A stretch of DNA of 64,000 nt from Anopheles merus (Eukaryota > Arthropoda > Insecta > Diptera > Culicidae): the NCBI RefSeq assembly GCF_017562075.2, contig NC_054083.1, positions 14,121,107 through 14,185,106 of the forward strand. The letters are read 5' to 3'. The notes under the pieces were generated by a model that had not been told where the DNA came from, did no database searches, and was given only the letters and a program-made list of their open reading frames with translations. Position numbers and translations under genes: made by a program. How positions within the stretch are numbered: position 1 is the stretch's first letter; every line of letters starts with the position of its first letter. Positions 50,401 to 61,891 of this stretch are shown here, one piece after another.

Positions 50401-53274
50401 GCTCATATTAAATTGGGATCTTATTCTTATTGGTTTTAATTGCCGAATACAGTTTCTTCATTAACATCAGCTGTATGGAACTCGGATTTGACGGAAGTTA
50501 AACTTTGAGGTGAAACAGAAAAATACCTTTGATTAAATCTCAATGTTCATTTCTCGTAAACTTATAATGACGTTTTGTGAGTTTGTAATAAAATTATAAT
50601 TTTTTAAATACACTTGTGAAAAACCTATCTCTACGAAACCCGTCAATTTGACTTGTTGGTTGGTTGCATTTAGTATATTTACTTTAGTTCTAACAATTTC
50701 TCTAAAAAATAATATAAGATTGAAACGGATTTTTAAACCACCCATTACCACAAAAGGGTCTTTACAAGTGATGTAACTTAAGTGACCCTAAGCGAAATTG
50801 TTCACCAACTTATTACTCTTTTTCTTCGTAACTCAAGCTGGAATCGGGCAAAATGTTGCGTTGAAAAGAAATCGATTCATGTGGTGGTGAAACAATAACA
50901 ATAACTGTAGCAATTAATTGGCAATAAGCAAACAAATTAAAAATAATAATTTCCTACATTTTCTGCAAAGATTTTCTTTTGCTACCATGACGAACTAATA
51001 AATACTTGAACATGCTCTAATTCATATTATCAACTGGGCTATTTTGGAGGAATGCTTCGATAAATTATGATAGATAGTACAATGGATAGATAGATAATTG
51101 ATTTTGTTATTTGATTTTTGCAAAAAATAATAACAAAAAAACAAAACAAAACTAAGCATAAAGTATAAATATATGGCTAAATATGCCTTGGACAGATTTT
51201 TTTTGGTGTAACAAAAGATGATAAACTAAATAGGATCTTTTATGCAACACAATGTAGTTCTTGTTTTTTAAATTTACTTTGATGAATCAAGGACTAATGA
51301 TTACTGGCTATTGATGCACAAATAAAAAACAAAAAACAAAACCCAAATCATACAGAAGTAAAGGCAAATTGTACAAAGTTGAATTTAAATCCAGGTAAAA
51401 TAGCCTACAATACACAGCTACTCATGCAGACTTAATCAATTCACTTAACTAATGCTGAGGATGACGATCAATTAATACTTTTAGCTAATGTGTTCTTTCC
51501 CAAATAAAATCGTCTGTGAAAAAGCAATCAGAAATTGTGGCAAGTTTTCGTCGTCCAGCTAATCTACCCGATTCCGTACAAACTGGTTGCACAGAGTGTC
51601 TATCGATCCAATTTGTGACTCGTTGGTAAATTGAATTTCCATTTGCACGTTACGGCGCTCGGTCGTTCGCGTTGGCCGACCAGACGAGATTAGTTCGAAT
51701 TTTAATTCCAATTTCCGAAATTCCTACCTATCCTGGCATTCAGAATGCATCCCAGTATTGTGAGTATAGGATGGAGTAGCAACCCGCCAGAAGTTTATGC
51801 CGTTTAGAAACGGTGCGTGAAGGGGAGAATTCTTTCGGTCCAGGTCGGCAAAACTACAGCCCCGCTTCGTCCGAAAAGCATTGATCCGTAGCCGTGCCAC
51901 ATTTAGTTAAAATTCGTGAGGAAATAGGCCGTCTGGTTCCTATCGGACTGTTTGCTACAAATGCGTTCACTGCCGGCGTGTGTTTTTGCAATGAGCTGAA
52001 AAATTGTTTAGACTAGCGTATTTCTCGAAACCATGCGATTGGGTGGTGCTTTTTTCCGTAAAACTCACCGTACCATGCTGGCGATAAAAGGGCCACAAAT
52101 TCCCGCCAAATTTATCTCCCGTTTGAACATATTTTATGAAGAATGAAATGGATGCACTCGTGCAGTGGAGCATAGCTAATCTTTACTGCGGTTCTTTGTA
52201 CCATCGTTGAAAAAAATAGTGTGGGTTTCGCGTGCATAGTTTTCATAACTCAGCGATAAAATATTGTGCATTTATCGATTTTTTAAACATTTAACACAAT
52301 ATTGACTTATGCTATTTTGTAGTAAATAAGAAACGCTTGTGCCAAATAGATGCCAATAGATAAACATTCACAATCGCCTTGTTTCACTGATCATCCAAAC
52401 ATTCTGCAACCTAATTGACCAGTAGGATCATCTTTCCACTCAAAGAATCGTGCCGGAAAAATAAGCTCCGCTATGCCACGTACTAGCATGCCTGGTTCAA
52501 AGCCATTGTTTAGGATGGACGTCACGATTGCTTGGTTCGACGTTTGATTCACTGAAAGGATCACTGAAAGGATGCAATCGATGTTTGCATACAATCCAAA
52601 ATGCATGCCATGCAAAGGTATGCACATCTACCTTTCGTTGTAATTTTCATTGCTTTAACCTTCGAGTTAACCTTTAACTTACACACATTTTTTGTGATAG
52701 GAAAAGTGTGTCTGGCTGATGATGGAACGATGCTTTCAATAATGAGCTGTAACGAGGAGTCTTTCAAACGGTGTTTGTACGGTGTTGTTCTACTACTATC
52801 TCTAGTTCATTGCCATCTAGCAATGTTTGATATTTCCTCGAGATTTGATGAATAATGTTCGATGATAGTATGATACTTCCTATTTGATATAATGAACTAT
52901 GCAACTATACCGGTCAGTACAAGTTTTCTACACTCATTAGTACCACGCGACTAGATAGTAAATACTAGATAGACGATATGGATAGAAAAAGAACAGTACA
53001 GTTAATCAGACGTGACGCCATGTAACGTTCTTCTTGTGCGCAACCATGAGGATTATAGTTTATTATGAAACCGTGCATTAAGATATACTGCGACCATTTT
53101 GCACCGTCAAGTCTACAAAAAAAATCAAAATCACTTTGGTTAAATAACTTCACGTGCTCATATACGGTCTTGTGTTCAACAAACATCCTGCACCATTAGA
53201 TGACATTCGATGAAATGCAAAATTTCCCATGGATATATTTGCCATCAAACCTTTTTTAATGGTAGGTACTAGTT
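47413..53274. other. Intergenic DNA, no supported gene
   Basis: No gene is supported here. The parts near 48,000-48,900, 49,400-49,980 and 51,580-52,160 are less AT-rich and contain overlapping short frames on both strands without family features. A small direct repeat (ACTGAAAGGATC twice) lies near 52,550-52,575. The remainder is AT-rich. Confidence 0.55.
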
Positions 53275-54057
53275 AAATTTACTACCAGAAGACAGATACG
53301 ACACTACGAGCGAGAGGTGGAACGCTCTAAAAACAAAAATAATAAACTGTGCAAGAAATATACTCCCACCACGTCGTGGCAACACCAAATCTGGCTGGTT
53401 CGACGATGAATGCAGACAAGTGACCGAACGTAAGAATGCTGCATACCGAGCAATGCAGCAACGGCATAGAACGCGGGCATGCGCAGAGGAATATTCTCGG
53501 CTTAGACGCGAAGAGAAAAGAGTTCACCGCTCCAAGAAGGCTGCTTTGGAAGAGCAAAACATGCGGGAACTCGAGCAAACCAGAGAGGCGTACGGACCGA
53601 CACGAAAGTTTTACCAAGCGATAGCAGGTCACCGAAACATCGTTGTACCTAAGGTAACCTGCTGTCGCAACAAGGATGGAGATCTGGTCAGTAACCAGCC
53701 AGAGGTCCTCTCGCGGTGGGCTCAGTACTTTGATGAATTACTCAACGACCAGTTTAACGAACAGCTAAAAGTGCCACTAGCAGATAGTGTCATGCTACTG
53801 CCACCTAGCATAGAAGAAACACGAAAGACTATCCGTCGGCTGAAAAATAACAAGGCACCCGGAACCGACGGAATTGCAGCCGAACTGGTCAAGAATAGAG
53901 GTGCACGACTAGAAAACGAGATTCATCAAATTGTTACTGAGGTGTGGGATAGCGAATCGATGCCTTGTGATTGGAATCTCAGCATCATCTACCCCATATA
54001 CAAGAAGGGAGATAGGTTGGACTGCAACAACTACAGGGGTATTACGGTGTTGAATAC
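53275..54057 (+). pseudogene. Non-LTR retrotransposon ORF2, 5'-truncated, part 1
   Basis: The frame begins just after an in-frame stop (TAG near 53,269) and reads into the linker and fingers of a reverse transcriptase of the I/R1-like type. Visible motifs are SGWFDDEC in the linker, a long basic Glu/Arg helix, NNKAPGTDGIAAELVK (the conserved N-K-A-P-G-x-D-G block) and YKKGDRLDCNNYRGITVLNT. The endonuclease domain that should precede it is missing, as in a copy shortened by incomplete reverse transcription. The frame is cut at 54,057, where another retroelement has inserted. It resumes after the second copy of the duplication. Confidence 0.88.
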
Positions 54058-54571
54058 TTACTTACTTACTTACTTATCCGGCACTACAACCGCTTTGCGG
54101 TCTTGGCCTGCCTCAGGAGTGTCCGAAACCGCTCACGGTCTCGCGCCTTCGTCTGCCAGTCCGTTATCCCGGCCTTAATGGCGGACGCCTCCACGCCATC
54201 TTGCCACCTCAATTTGGGCCTACCACGCCTCCTCTGTCCTTGTGGACGGCCTAAAAAGACTTTACGGGCTGGGTCGTCCGTTTCCATGCGTATAACATGG
54301 CCAGCCCACCGGAGCCTGGCGAGCTTTATACGCTGTACGACAGTGAGGTCGCCGTACATCTCGTATAGCTCGTCATTATAGCGGCTCCTCCATTGTCCTT
54401 CCACACATACGGGGCCAAGTATCCTTCTGAGCATCTTCCTCTCGAACGCGGCTAAGAGGGTTTCGTCAGATTTGGACAGTGTCCATGTCTCAGAGGCGTA
54501 TGTGAGTACTGGTACTATATAGGTACTATATAGTCCCAGCTTCGTCCGTCGCGACAGGTTCTTTGAGGTAA
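54058..54571 (-). mobile_element. Inserted non-LTR retrotransposon 3' fragment
   Basis: This 514-bp insert lies in antisense inside the host retroelement. Read on the minus strand it is open from its 5' break through about 160 codons to a stop at 54,084-54,086. Motifs include VLTYASETWTLSKSD, RRILGPV, LARLRWAGHVIRM and QRRRGRPKLRW, typical of the extreme C-terminus of I/R1-type ORF2 proteins. A short 3' UTR ends in a TAAG repeat tail, seen on the plus strand as repeated CTTA at 54,056-54,076. A perfect 14-bp target duplication, ACGGTGTTGAATAC, flanks it at 54,044-54,057 and 54,572-54,585. The intact frame and perfect duplication indicate a fairly recent insertion. Confidence 0.92.
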
Positions 54572-54585
54572 ACGGTGTTGAATAC

Positions 54586-55160
54586 CGCCTATAAAATATT
54601 CTCCCTGATCCTTCAGGATCAGGAAACTATCAAAGAGGATTCCGAAACGGAAAATCTACCACTGATCAGATCTTCACCATGCGGCAGATCTTGGAGAAGA
54701 TGGCTGAATACAGAAACGACACATACCATCTCTTCATAGACTTCAAAGCCGCATACGATTGCATAGCCAGGGTAAAACTGTATGACGCTATGAGCTCTTT
54801 TGGAATCCCGGCCAAACTGATAAGGCTAGTTAGAATTACTATGACCAACGTCACATGCCAGGTGAGGGTGGATGGAAAACTCTCAGGACCTTTTGCTACC
54901 ACCAAAGGTCTGCGCCAGGGGGACGGGCTTGCTTGTCTCTTATTCAACCTGGCGCTAGAGAGAGCCATCCGTGACTCGAGGGTGGAGACTACGGGAACCA
55001 TCTTCTATAAGTCAACCCAGATCCTGGCATACGCTGATGATATAGACATCATTGGTCTGCGGCTCTCCTATGTAGCAGAAGCCTACCAAGGGATCGAGCA
55101 GGCGGCAGAGAACCTCGGATTGTAGATAAACGAGGCAAAGACCAAACTGATGGTGGCAAC
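54586..55160 (+). pseudogene. Non-LTR retrotransposon ORF2, part 2 (palm domain), broken
   Basis: The host reading frame resumes as AYKIFSLILQDQ but shifts frame between about 54,607 and 54,628, where several codons are also missing relative to the family. The new frame carries FRNGKSTTDQIF, motif A (FIDFKAAYD), motif B (GLRQGDGLACLLFNLALE) and the catalytic motif C (LAYADDIDIIG). A TAG at 55,123-55,125 stops it where family members usually read on into a K-T-K-containing segment, as the next codons here do. Homology ends near 55,160, so the thumb and C-terminus are absent. The copy is dead through truncation at both ends, a frameshift, a nonsense codon and the insertion. Confidence 0.9.
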
Positions 55161-55362
55161 ATTATAATCCCGCATGATAAACTTGTTTTAATATGTTAGT
55201 AGAGCCTAATTTGAAATAATTTTTGGCCACTTTCTGTGTATAATATTATTAAAACAAAACATTTTTGTCAGTGGCGGGTCTAACGATAGGCGGACTAGGC
55301 GGTTGCACTATTTAAATGCTTATTTTTTAGCAATACCTGTGTATTTTTTAGCAATACGTGTG

Positions 55363-55531
55363 GGCAGTCCCGTGGTTCAGTCGTCAACTCGAACGACTCA
55401 ATATCATGCCCGTCATGGGTTCAAGCCCCAAATGGACCGTCCGGCTGCGTGGTAATGAATGAAGCCTCGAAAGCCTGTAATATAGGGCCGGCATGTCCGC
55501 GTAGGACGTTACGCCAAATAGAAGAATAAGA
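55363..55531 (+). mobile_element. SINE with the same tRNA-like head but a different body
   Basis: The head (CGTGGTTCAGTCGTCAACTC, then TCATGCCCGTCATGGG and the B box GGTTCAAGCCCC) matches the other SINEs. After the B box the body differs: CGGCTGCGTGGTAATGAATG, then GCCTCGAAAGCCTGTAATAT and GTCCGCGTAGGACGTTACG, ending CCAAATAGAAGAATAAG. ACGTGTG flanks both ends (about 55,356-55,362 and 55,532-55,538). It is therefore a second SINE subfamily sharing a promoter module with the first. Confidence 0.75.
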
Positions 55532-55538
55532 ACGTGTG

Positions 55539-58500
55539 TATTAAATGTCCCTTTATAAAACCTAATCATTACTTTTACCGCCCCATGCCTACTTCGGCCA
55601 TAATTTGTCTATTTCTGTATAATATTCAACTGAAACGAATATTTTTTTGGACGGACTGTATGCTTTAGCCAAAAAAATCAATCCTTCATCAGCATTCCTT
55701 ATCAATCCAGCCACGATTCGGCATTTGTTTGCATATTTTTCAGGAAAAAATAATTTCTGGCACTGAGGAAAAATCTGAGGCGTTGTAGTTTGAGAAAAAT
55801 AGTTTGGCGTGTGGTTTTGTATGGTGTGTTGACGTAATTTTATCCGCCAAATGTCAATGACTAAAACTTCCAGTATTTATAATTCCTGCGGAGTTATTTA
55901 TATGAATATAATATGAATGAGTTGTCGTGATCGCTGAGCACTCAACTGGTAAAGGAACGGCAATTCAAATGACACTTAAGTACCAAAACGCTGATGATAC
56001 ACCACGCTATACCTAATACCTGGGCTCGACTTGAATCAATTGCTTTTCGATTTCATCTACTGGTAAGGAGTGGACGTGGTATATTGTGATTAGAATAGAT
56101 GGCATTCGAGAATTGTATGCCATTTGCATAGTGTATAAAATTTATTTTTTTAATAAAAATAAAAGTTTAAGTATACATGCTAAGTGGGTTCTGTTCTGCT
56201 CATTCGTTGACGTAACAACCTAAAATTTTGCATAGCCGGATAGTAGAAATGCTTGTCACTGTAAGGCATTTGGACGAGGATCCATCCCATTCGGTCTTGT
56301 AGGATACGGCGAATCTTTCAATTAAAACTAACTAACAAAGCTCATTGAGATAGATTTAGTAAATCTTTCAAACGTTAACGAAAAGCAAGTGATACATCCT
56401 TTCGCAAGAATTTAATTTCCAAACGGTAACATCAGACAACATTTAACTTGAGGAAAAGTCTTTCAGCCAGTATTCTATAATTGGTACGTATCGTGATGCC
56501 ACTTCAAAAGAAATTCCACCACAGCAAGCAGCGCGGTAATTACAGTGCAAGCGTTTTCGCAGGAAAAACAATCACCAGTACTTATCCCGGGCCTGTAAAA
56601 GATCACGAACCGACCGAGTTAAGAACGTCGAGAAATGGAATGATCAAAATGGTATTTTTTCACTCCATTTGAAAAGGAAACAATATCGCCGGTGAAAATG
56701 ACGTCAAAAATGATGAAAAAAAGTCATTTCGCATACAATTTTTTTGTGCGCGCGTCGTGCGACCCAGTTTGGAGGCGTATTATCTGTAATTTTCCCATTT
56801 CCCAATCTACTCCGCTAAAAAGAAAATAATCTTTAGCACTCGTCTTACGGTTTCTGCTGTACCGAAAGCCCAACTGCGCTGCTATCAAGGTACGAAATCG
56901 AGAATCGTACCGTCGCAGACTAAACTGGAAATTCTTTATCGTACACAGTTTTATTTTATCCTTTTTTTGGTTCGTCTGTTCTCCCTGGCACATCCTTTGC
57001 ATAATGGAGTGGAAACAGGAAATAATCATTGTTCTGTGATGAGTTGGAACGGAAATCGAACATCTATTAAATATTACAGGCCGTTATTATTATCGATAGG
57101 ATAGACATTATTTTGCTGGTCTTCCTTTGCACTCCGTATTCCATTCTGCGTGAGCTTTATTTGTGACGCGATTAAAGCTTTCCGATGTAAACCATTGTAT
57201 TGTTAAGAAAAGCGGCCACAATAACGACTATATAAACATTTACGACTTTAAATAAAGATTGAATAATGTTGGCAAATATTCGCTTGCTGATATTCAAATT
57301 GCCAGTATAGTCATCTATAAAAAGTGATTAGCGGGAAATCATAAATGTAATTTTCAAAATCTATTTTCAGAAAAAATGTCATAAGTCATATTTTGACGTA
57401 ACTTTTTTGAGCCCAAATATATTTATCTGAATTTTTCAGAATTAGAAAGAATTGAAAAAGTTGAAAATCATTTATTAAAGCAGTAAACAAAAGCTCTACA
57501 CATGTTCTAGTAATTTAGAGAGCTATTAACGTACACTAGCAGTTTTCACGGGTTCACACTTTAGTGAAACGAATTAATCAAATGAACCCTTATTATTGAA
57601 ATAAATTATGCGCTTGCTGAATTGATTATGAGATGAGAATAATTTAAAGCCACCCGCAGAATGTAGGTGCTAGGACGCAAAACCTAGGGGCCAGAACGCA
57701 CGAGCTGCTGGCACATTCGTGCAGGAACTTTTCAGTTAAGCCAGCATTATACATTCCGCACTGGTGTGCCCAAGTAGCCGTGGAAGCTAATCAGTGCCGG
57801 CTAGTGGCGCTGGATTTGGGACGGTTGGTCTCCATCCCACGCATCGTTCACGACGAAATTCTTCTTAGTAGGTTTCCTGGAACGAACGCACCAGTAAAGA
57901 GCGGATTGCCTGCTTTTACCGTGCAATACTTACCAAAACCGCTTACAGTTTGGCCAAGCTCACATTGATGGAAAATCGTTTTCCCTTCTTGCCCTGTGTC
58001 GACATTCGGGTGAAGACTCGTTACGCCCCAGAGCAGCTGGAACGTCTCCAATCCCCGCTTCCCTTGCTTCTACTTAGCAAACCTCCTCGTGAAAAGCCAT
58101 TATGAAAGGCCCATTCAGGCAGATTCGTCCAGCAGTCCGGCAATCGCTCGTTGAAATGAACCCATCCGTGGCGATTAGTTACCAGCTGGTGGGCTTACTC
58201 TTCCGTCGACAAAATCTAATTTCGATGATGAGAAGTTCTACGCTGAGTCCCATCGATCCTTACCTGATTCGATCGCTGCGGCAAAGGGGGAATTTCGCCC
58301 CACCGACGATGCCCACACTGTACCGACCGGTCGGTGTAAGGTTGTTCACAGTTTTCCGGACTTATCGGACTTGTGGTAGAGCTTACGGTCCCGCACGAAG
58401 ACTTAATTAGCTCCTGCAATAATAATCATCAGTATCCCATGGCGGCCCGGAACATCAACTGGCCAGGTGGTGCGTTTGAGTAGCCGATCGTCCTCCGTCT

Positions 58501-59746
58501 GTGATTTTGATGGGTACGCGCCAGGAATATTGAAGGAAAGTCAAAGTTTTGAATGCCGGTTGTGCTCGAAAGTTATGGCTCTCCCCTAAAGATTATCGTT
58601 GTCGCTCGAAATAGTGATCCCGCCGAGCGAACCAGGTGATATTATGTCAAATTAATTAACACTTCCAATACTACACGGTACATTAGGCGATAACTTTGCC
58701 TCGAATGCTGGAACCATCAACCATCGACGCCGCTCTAATTTGTCCCGAAACGGCCAAGTTAGCGCTGGGATGCCCCAGGTGGGGGTGGAAGAAGTGGCGG
58801 CGATAGTCTGTTTGATCAACCAGCTTTCAGATCCCCTTGCCTGTTGCTCGATGCAGGTGAAATTTAGTGGTAAACTAATTCACTTTCCCCGAATGCTGCG
58901 CCCAGTCAGCGAGGAAGAGATTTCGGCTGTGAAGGACTACAGTTAAGATAATGTTACGAGCTTGTCAACACTTTCGTAAGTTGTTTAATAATATTGAATC
59001 GTCTTCCTGCGCTCGCTTCTTATAGCTTTTCTTTCGCTTGGATTTTGTCGGTTCCACAGTTCTGGTCGGTGCCAGACAAACAAGGGCTGCAGTTGAAAGT
59101 TGTGTTTCAAATGTGTTTATTTCATCAAATGGCAAACTCCATCTAATTTTGTATACATATTTGGAGATGAAATTATCCTCTTTTATCTACCTAGAGTGTG
59201 TGTGTGTGCCTTTCATGAGTGTGTGTGTGTGTGTGTGGTTGTGTTATTTTTGTTTTGCTTTGCTATCAAAGAAACGTATCGAACATATGCGCCGGTACCG
59301 GTCGAAGCGGTTGAAGAAAACTAGCGCACGTCTCGTGCATTGAATGATTCAATTCCGAACCGACACCGATTCAAACCAGGGCGATCGATCGGAAACAAAA
59401 AAGCGAGGCGCAAAGGAAAATGCAGTCCGGCTTCTATTGCCACGGTATGCTTCAGTTGTTTCGCCATCGGTTCCATACGTGCGATTCCCCGGTCGGCGGA
59501 TCTTACGCTCGTTCGGTTGACGCTGGGAAGGGCATTATATTCCCAGCGCCCGGCAAAAGAGCGGGAAGAAAATTTAATCCAGGCTTGCCGTTGACTCCAC
59601 TCGGTTGATTTGTTCTCTTTCATATTACCGAACCATTCGTTTGCGGAGGCATGCATGTGTGTTGTGCAGAGCACTTGCCTAAGGTATGTATGATGAATCA
59701 GAATGCTCGCTATGAATGAAGATATTTTCGATTTTGTCTGTACGGT
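55539..59746. other. Intergenic DNA downstream of the dpr-family gene
   Basis: No gene is supported. A short segment at 55,914-55,960 (ATGAATGAGTTGTCGTGATC and onward) matches 18,716-18,770 inside the 18.4-kb transposon and is probably a fragment of the same family. The part 57,660-58,960 is less AT-rich and holds overlapping frames of 60-100 codons on both strands with no family features. GT microsatellites lie near 59,196-59,238. Confidence 0.5.
59196..59238. repeat. GT microsatellite
   Basis: Two blocks of alternating GT are separated by CCTTTCATGA. A second, shorter GT tract lies near 59,764-59,784. Confidence 0.85.
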
Positions 59747-59752
59747 TTTATT
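59747..59752 (-). terminator. Candidate poly(A) signal of the dpr-family gene
   Basis: TTTATT on the plus strand gives AATAAA on the minus strand, 304 bp beyond the stop codon of the dpr-family gene. It is the first canonical signal I found downstream of the stop. Another lies at 59,116-59,121, so the true 3' end is uncertain. Confidence 0.4.
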
Positions 59753-60055
59753 TTTGTGAGCATGTGTGTGTGTGTGTGAGTGTGTACTGCTCGCTTTTCT
59801 TTGAGCTGCTCCCAGGACACTTAGCATCCTAGCTCCGTGTAGTGGATGCAACGATGGGGTAAAGGTGCAGTTCGAACGGAGGTGCCGTTTTGCAGCAAAT
59901 GAAACAATAAATTTCCCCGCAACTGCAGGGCACTACTGCGTGCGGAGCGCGGCAAGGTTTCGCTGGACAGTGCGACGTGTGGCCGGGCCCGGGTGCATCA
60001 TCATACGTGCGAGATTCCATTTGGCGCCCGGTATGCCAAATTGCGAAACTTTGTG

Positions 60056-60312
60056 CTAGCTGGGATGGGTGGAAAAAACGATCGCTTCACAACGCCGGCC
60101 CGGAGCAGCGCCACGAGCCGAACGATGGGATGCCGTTGGTCGCTGCAGGATATTTCTCTGTCCACCGGAACGCCGGGAGCAGCACCGATCGCTCAGCAGG
60201 TAGAGCAAAGTGGCCAGGTGCAATAATAATAGTATGCACATGCTGCGCCGTAACGTTCGGTTACCGACGGTGCTGGGGGCCGCATTGTGCTGCATTGCCG
60301 CTGGATGCTCAC
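60056..60312 (-). CDS. dpr-family Ig protein, last coding exon (membrane anchor and tail)
   Basis: The acceptor CTTTGCAG precedes GT GAG CAT CCA, completing a split Gly codon and continuing GEHPAAMQHN, a sequence typical of the region after Ig domain 2 in dpr (defective proboscis extension response) proteins. The exon encodes 84 further residues and a TAG stop at 60,056-60,058. A sequon (NRT, residues 18-20 of the exon) is followed by a hydrophobic stretch of about 16 residues (MCILLLLHLATLLYLL, residues 25-40) and then 45 mostly basic residues (SDRCCSRRSGG onward). Dpr proteins are neuronal cell-surface partners of DIP proteins. The hydrophobic segment is probably a membrane anchor. The long tail after it is odd if a GPI signal is expected, since such signals normally sit at the extreme C-terminus. 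Confidence 0.88.
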
Positions 60313-61793
60313 CTGCAAAGGAAGGAGAAGGGTGGTGGGCGATTTTTGTTTTGTCTTTGTTGACGGCCATTGTATGGTTGGTGTATTTTCGCTCGCGCGA
60401 ATGTTTACATCACGCTCGTAAAGGCTTACAAGGGACAGATTTATTCAGAAGGTGGTTTGTTTTTGTGCAAAACAATAAACGGTAGCTAAAACGGGATCCC
60501 TGCAAAGCAACTCAATTTAATGCTGCGAAGGCATTTGCGTTTCGAGGGTATATAGAAATAGCTTGCATCAGTTGTTTATAATTCTATATAATGGAAAAGC
60601 TGTAGAAGGGAGCGCGTGCAAGACGTATTGAAAATAATATTGCTATAAACAAATGTGTTGTCTGACTACTCGTTTTTTATAATACAAATCACACTATTCG
60701 AAATTCTTGATAAGAGTGCAAGCAATGACCCAAACACAAACACGAATGAGTGTTATCTGTTGAGCTCCTTTCGTTAAAGCAAGATTCAGAACATTGGTCT
60801 TAAATTCATAACTTAAGCATATCTCTAGAGATGATCCCCCATTGCAGTAGCCGGTGATGCAGTACACGAACATGTGGCCTAGAAAACGATCATGTATCAG
60901 GAAGCACAACGCCTTTACCGTCTCGGTCGGCAAACCACTGTGATGCACATACGGGACATGCGTCCAACATAAATAGTCCTGGAGGCTCAAGCTGCCCCAT
61001 AAAAAAATGGTTCTCAAACAAAGCTGGAAATAAATCGAATTTTACATGTTCCTGCTCAGCGAACTGACTCGGAGCCCGGCTGTGTTGTGTTGATTTTTTA
61101 GCTCCGTTTCACTTCACCCGAAAAGATGCGACAGGAATACGTTGATTCGTGTAATCCCAGGCGCTTAAAAACAACCCAATGTCCTTGCCGTCAATAATCC
61201 GGCCCACTGTGTGCGGGAGGAGGCACTGGGCACAAACGGAAACAACCCTTATGTAAATGAGACGATGCTATTTGGAGAATTAACTTCAACCGGGTACCTC
61301 TGCTCGAAGAAACACGCACGAGCATACGTGGGACAGAGGTGGATTAGAAAGTTGGAAATGAAAAGTATGTATAAAAAAGTATAAAGAAACCGAATACAAC
61401 AAAATACATGCAAACGATCCAAAACGAAGCACGATCCATTTTGCCGCTACGTGCCTGCACATTCATCCATGTGATACTTTTGTCTCTTTGTGTTTCCTGC
61501 GAGTGTGTCCAGCAGAGAGCCTCCTCTTACACATATCATGGCATTATGACGCTTCTTTACACCCATTGAAATGAAAATTGTGGTGTTTTTTCCTTCTTGC
61601 TGCTGTACGTGTGCTTCCGTTTTTTTTCAGCCCATGCATGGTGGCCTGTATTACACTTGCTTTGTGCATTCGCAGGCTTCGAGCAGGGTTCCGTATGCAA
61701 GTGACTATGGTTCTACCTCCTGCCTTCATCGCCATTCCTCTCCTACATGATCAAATACAATTCGTATGTTGGCTCAAGTCAACCATAACTTAC
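60313..61793 (-). other. Intron of the dpr-family gene (about 1.48 kb)
   Basis: The intron is bounded by donor GTAAGT (minus strand, starting at 61,793) and acceptor TTTGCAG at 60,313, in phase 1. I see no other gene inside. The short frames on both strands have no family features. Confidence 0.85.
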
Positions 61794-61891
61794 CACTAAT
61801 TACATGAGCATAGACGCTTGCAGAGCGGGCCATCGTCGGTACACAGGTGTAGTTTCCGGTATCGCCCTGAATAGCTCGCTTTATCTTTAAT
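61794..61891 (-). CDS. dpr-family Ig protein, exon encoding the end of Ig domain 2
   Basis: The 98-bp exon follows acceptor ACACAG and ends at donor GTAAGT. It encodes SRLKIKRAIQGDTG, then NYTCVPT and SASVYAHVIS. This is the classic end of an Ig fold: L-x-I, then D-x-G-x-Y-x-C, with the second disulphide cysteine in NYTC and a sequon at the same Asn. The first codon (Arg) is split with the upstream exon, and the last Gly with the downstream exon. Both junctions keep the frame, which strongly supports the model. Confidence 0.93.

Noticed and set aside
54103..54381. 92-codon plus-strand frame inside the retroelement
   Set aside because: It is the reverse complement of the inserted element's C-terminal coding frame, not a separate gene.
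59321..59851. 176-codon minus-strand frame downstream of the dpr stop
   Set aside because: It spans the probable 3' UTR and a GT microsatellite (read as a His-Thr run), which accounts for the lack of stops; no protein features are visible.
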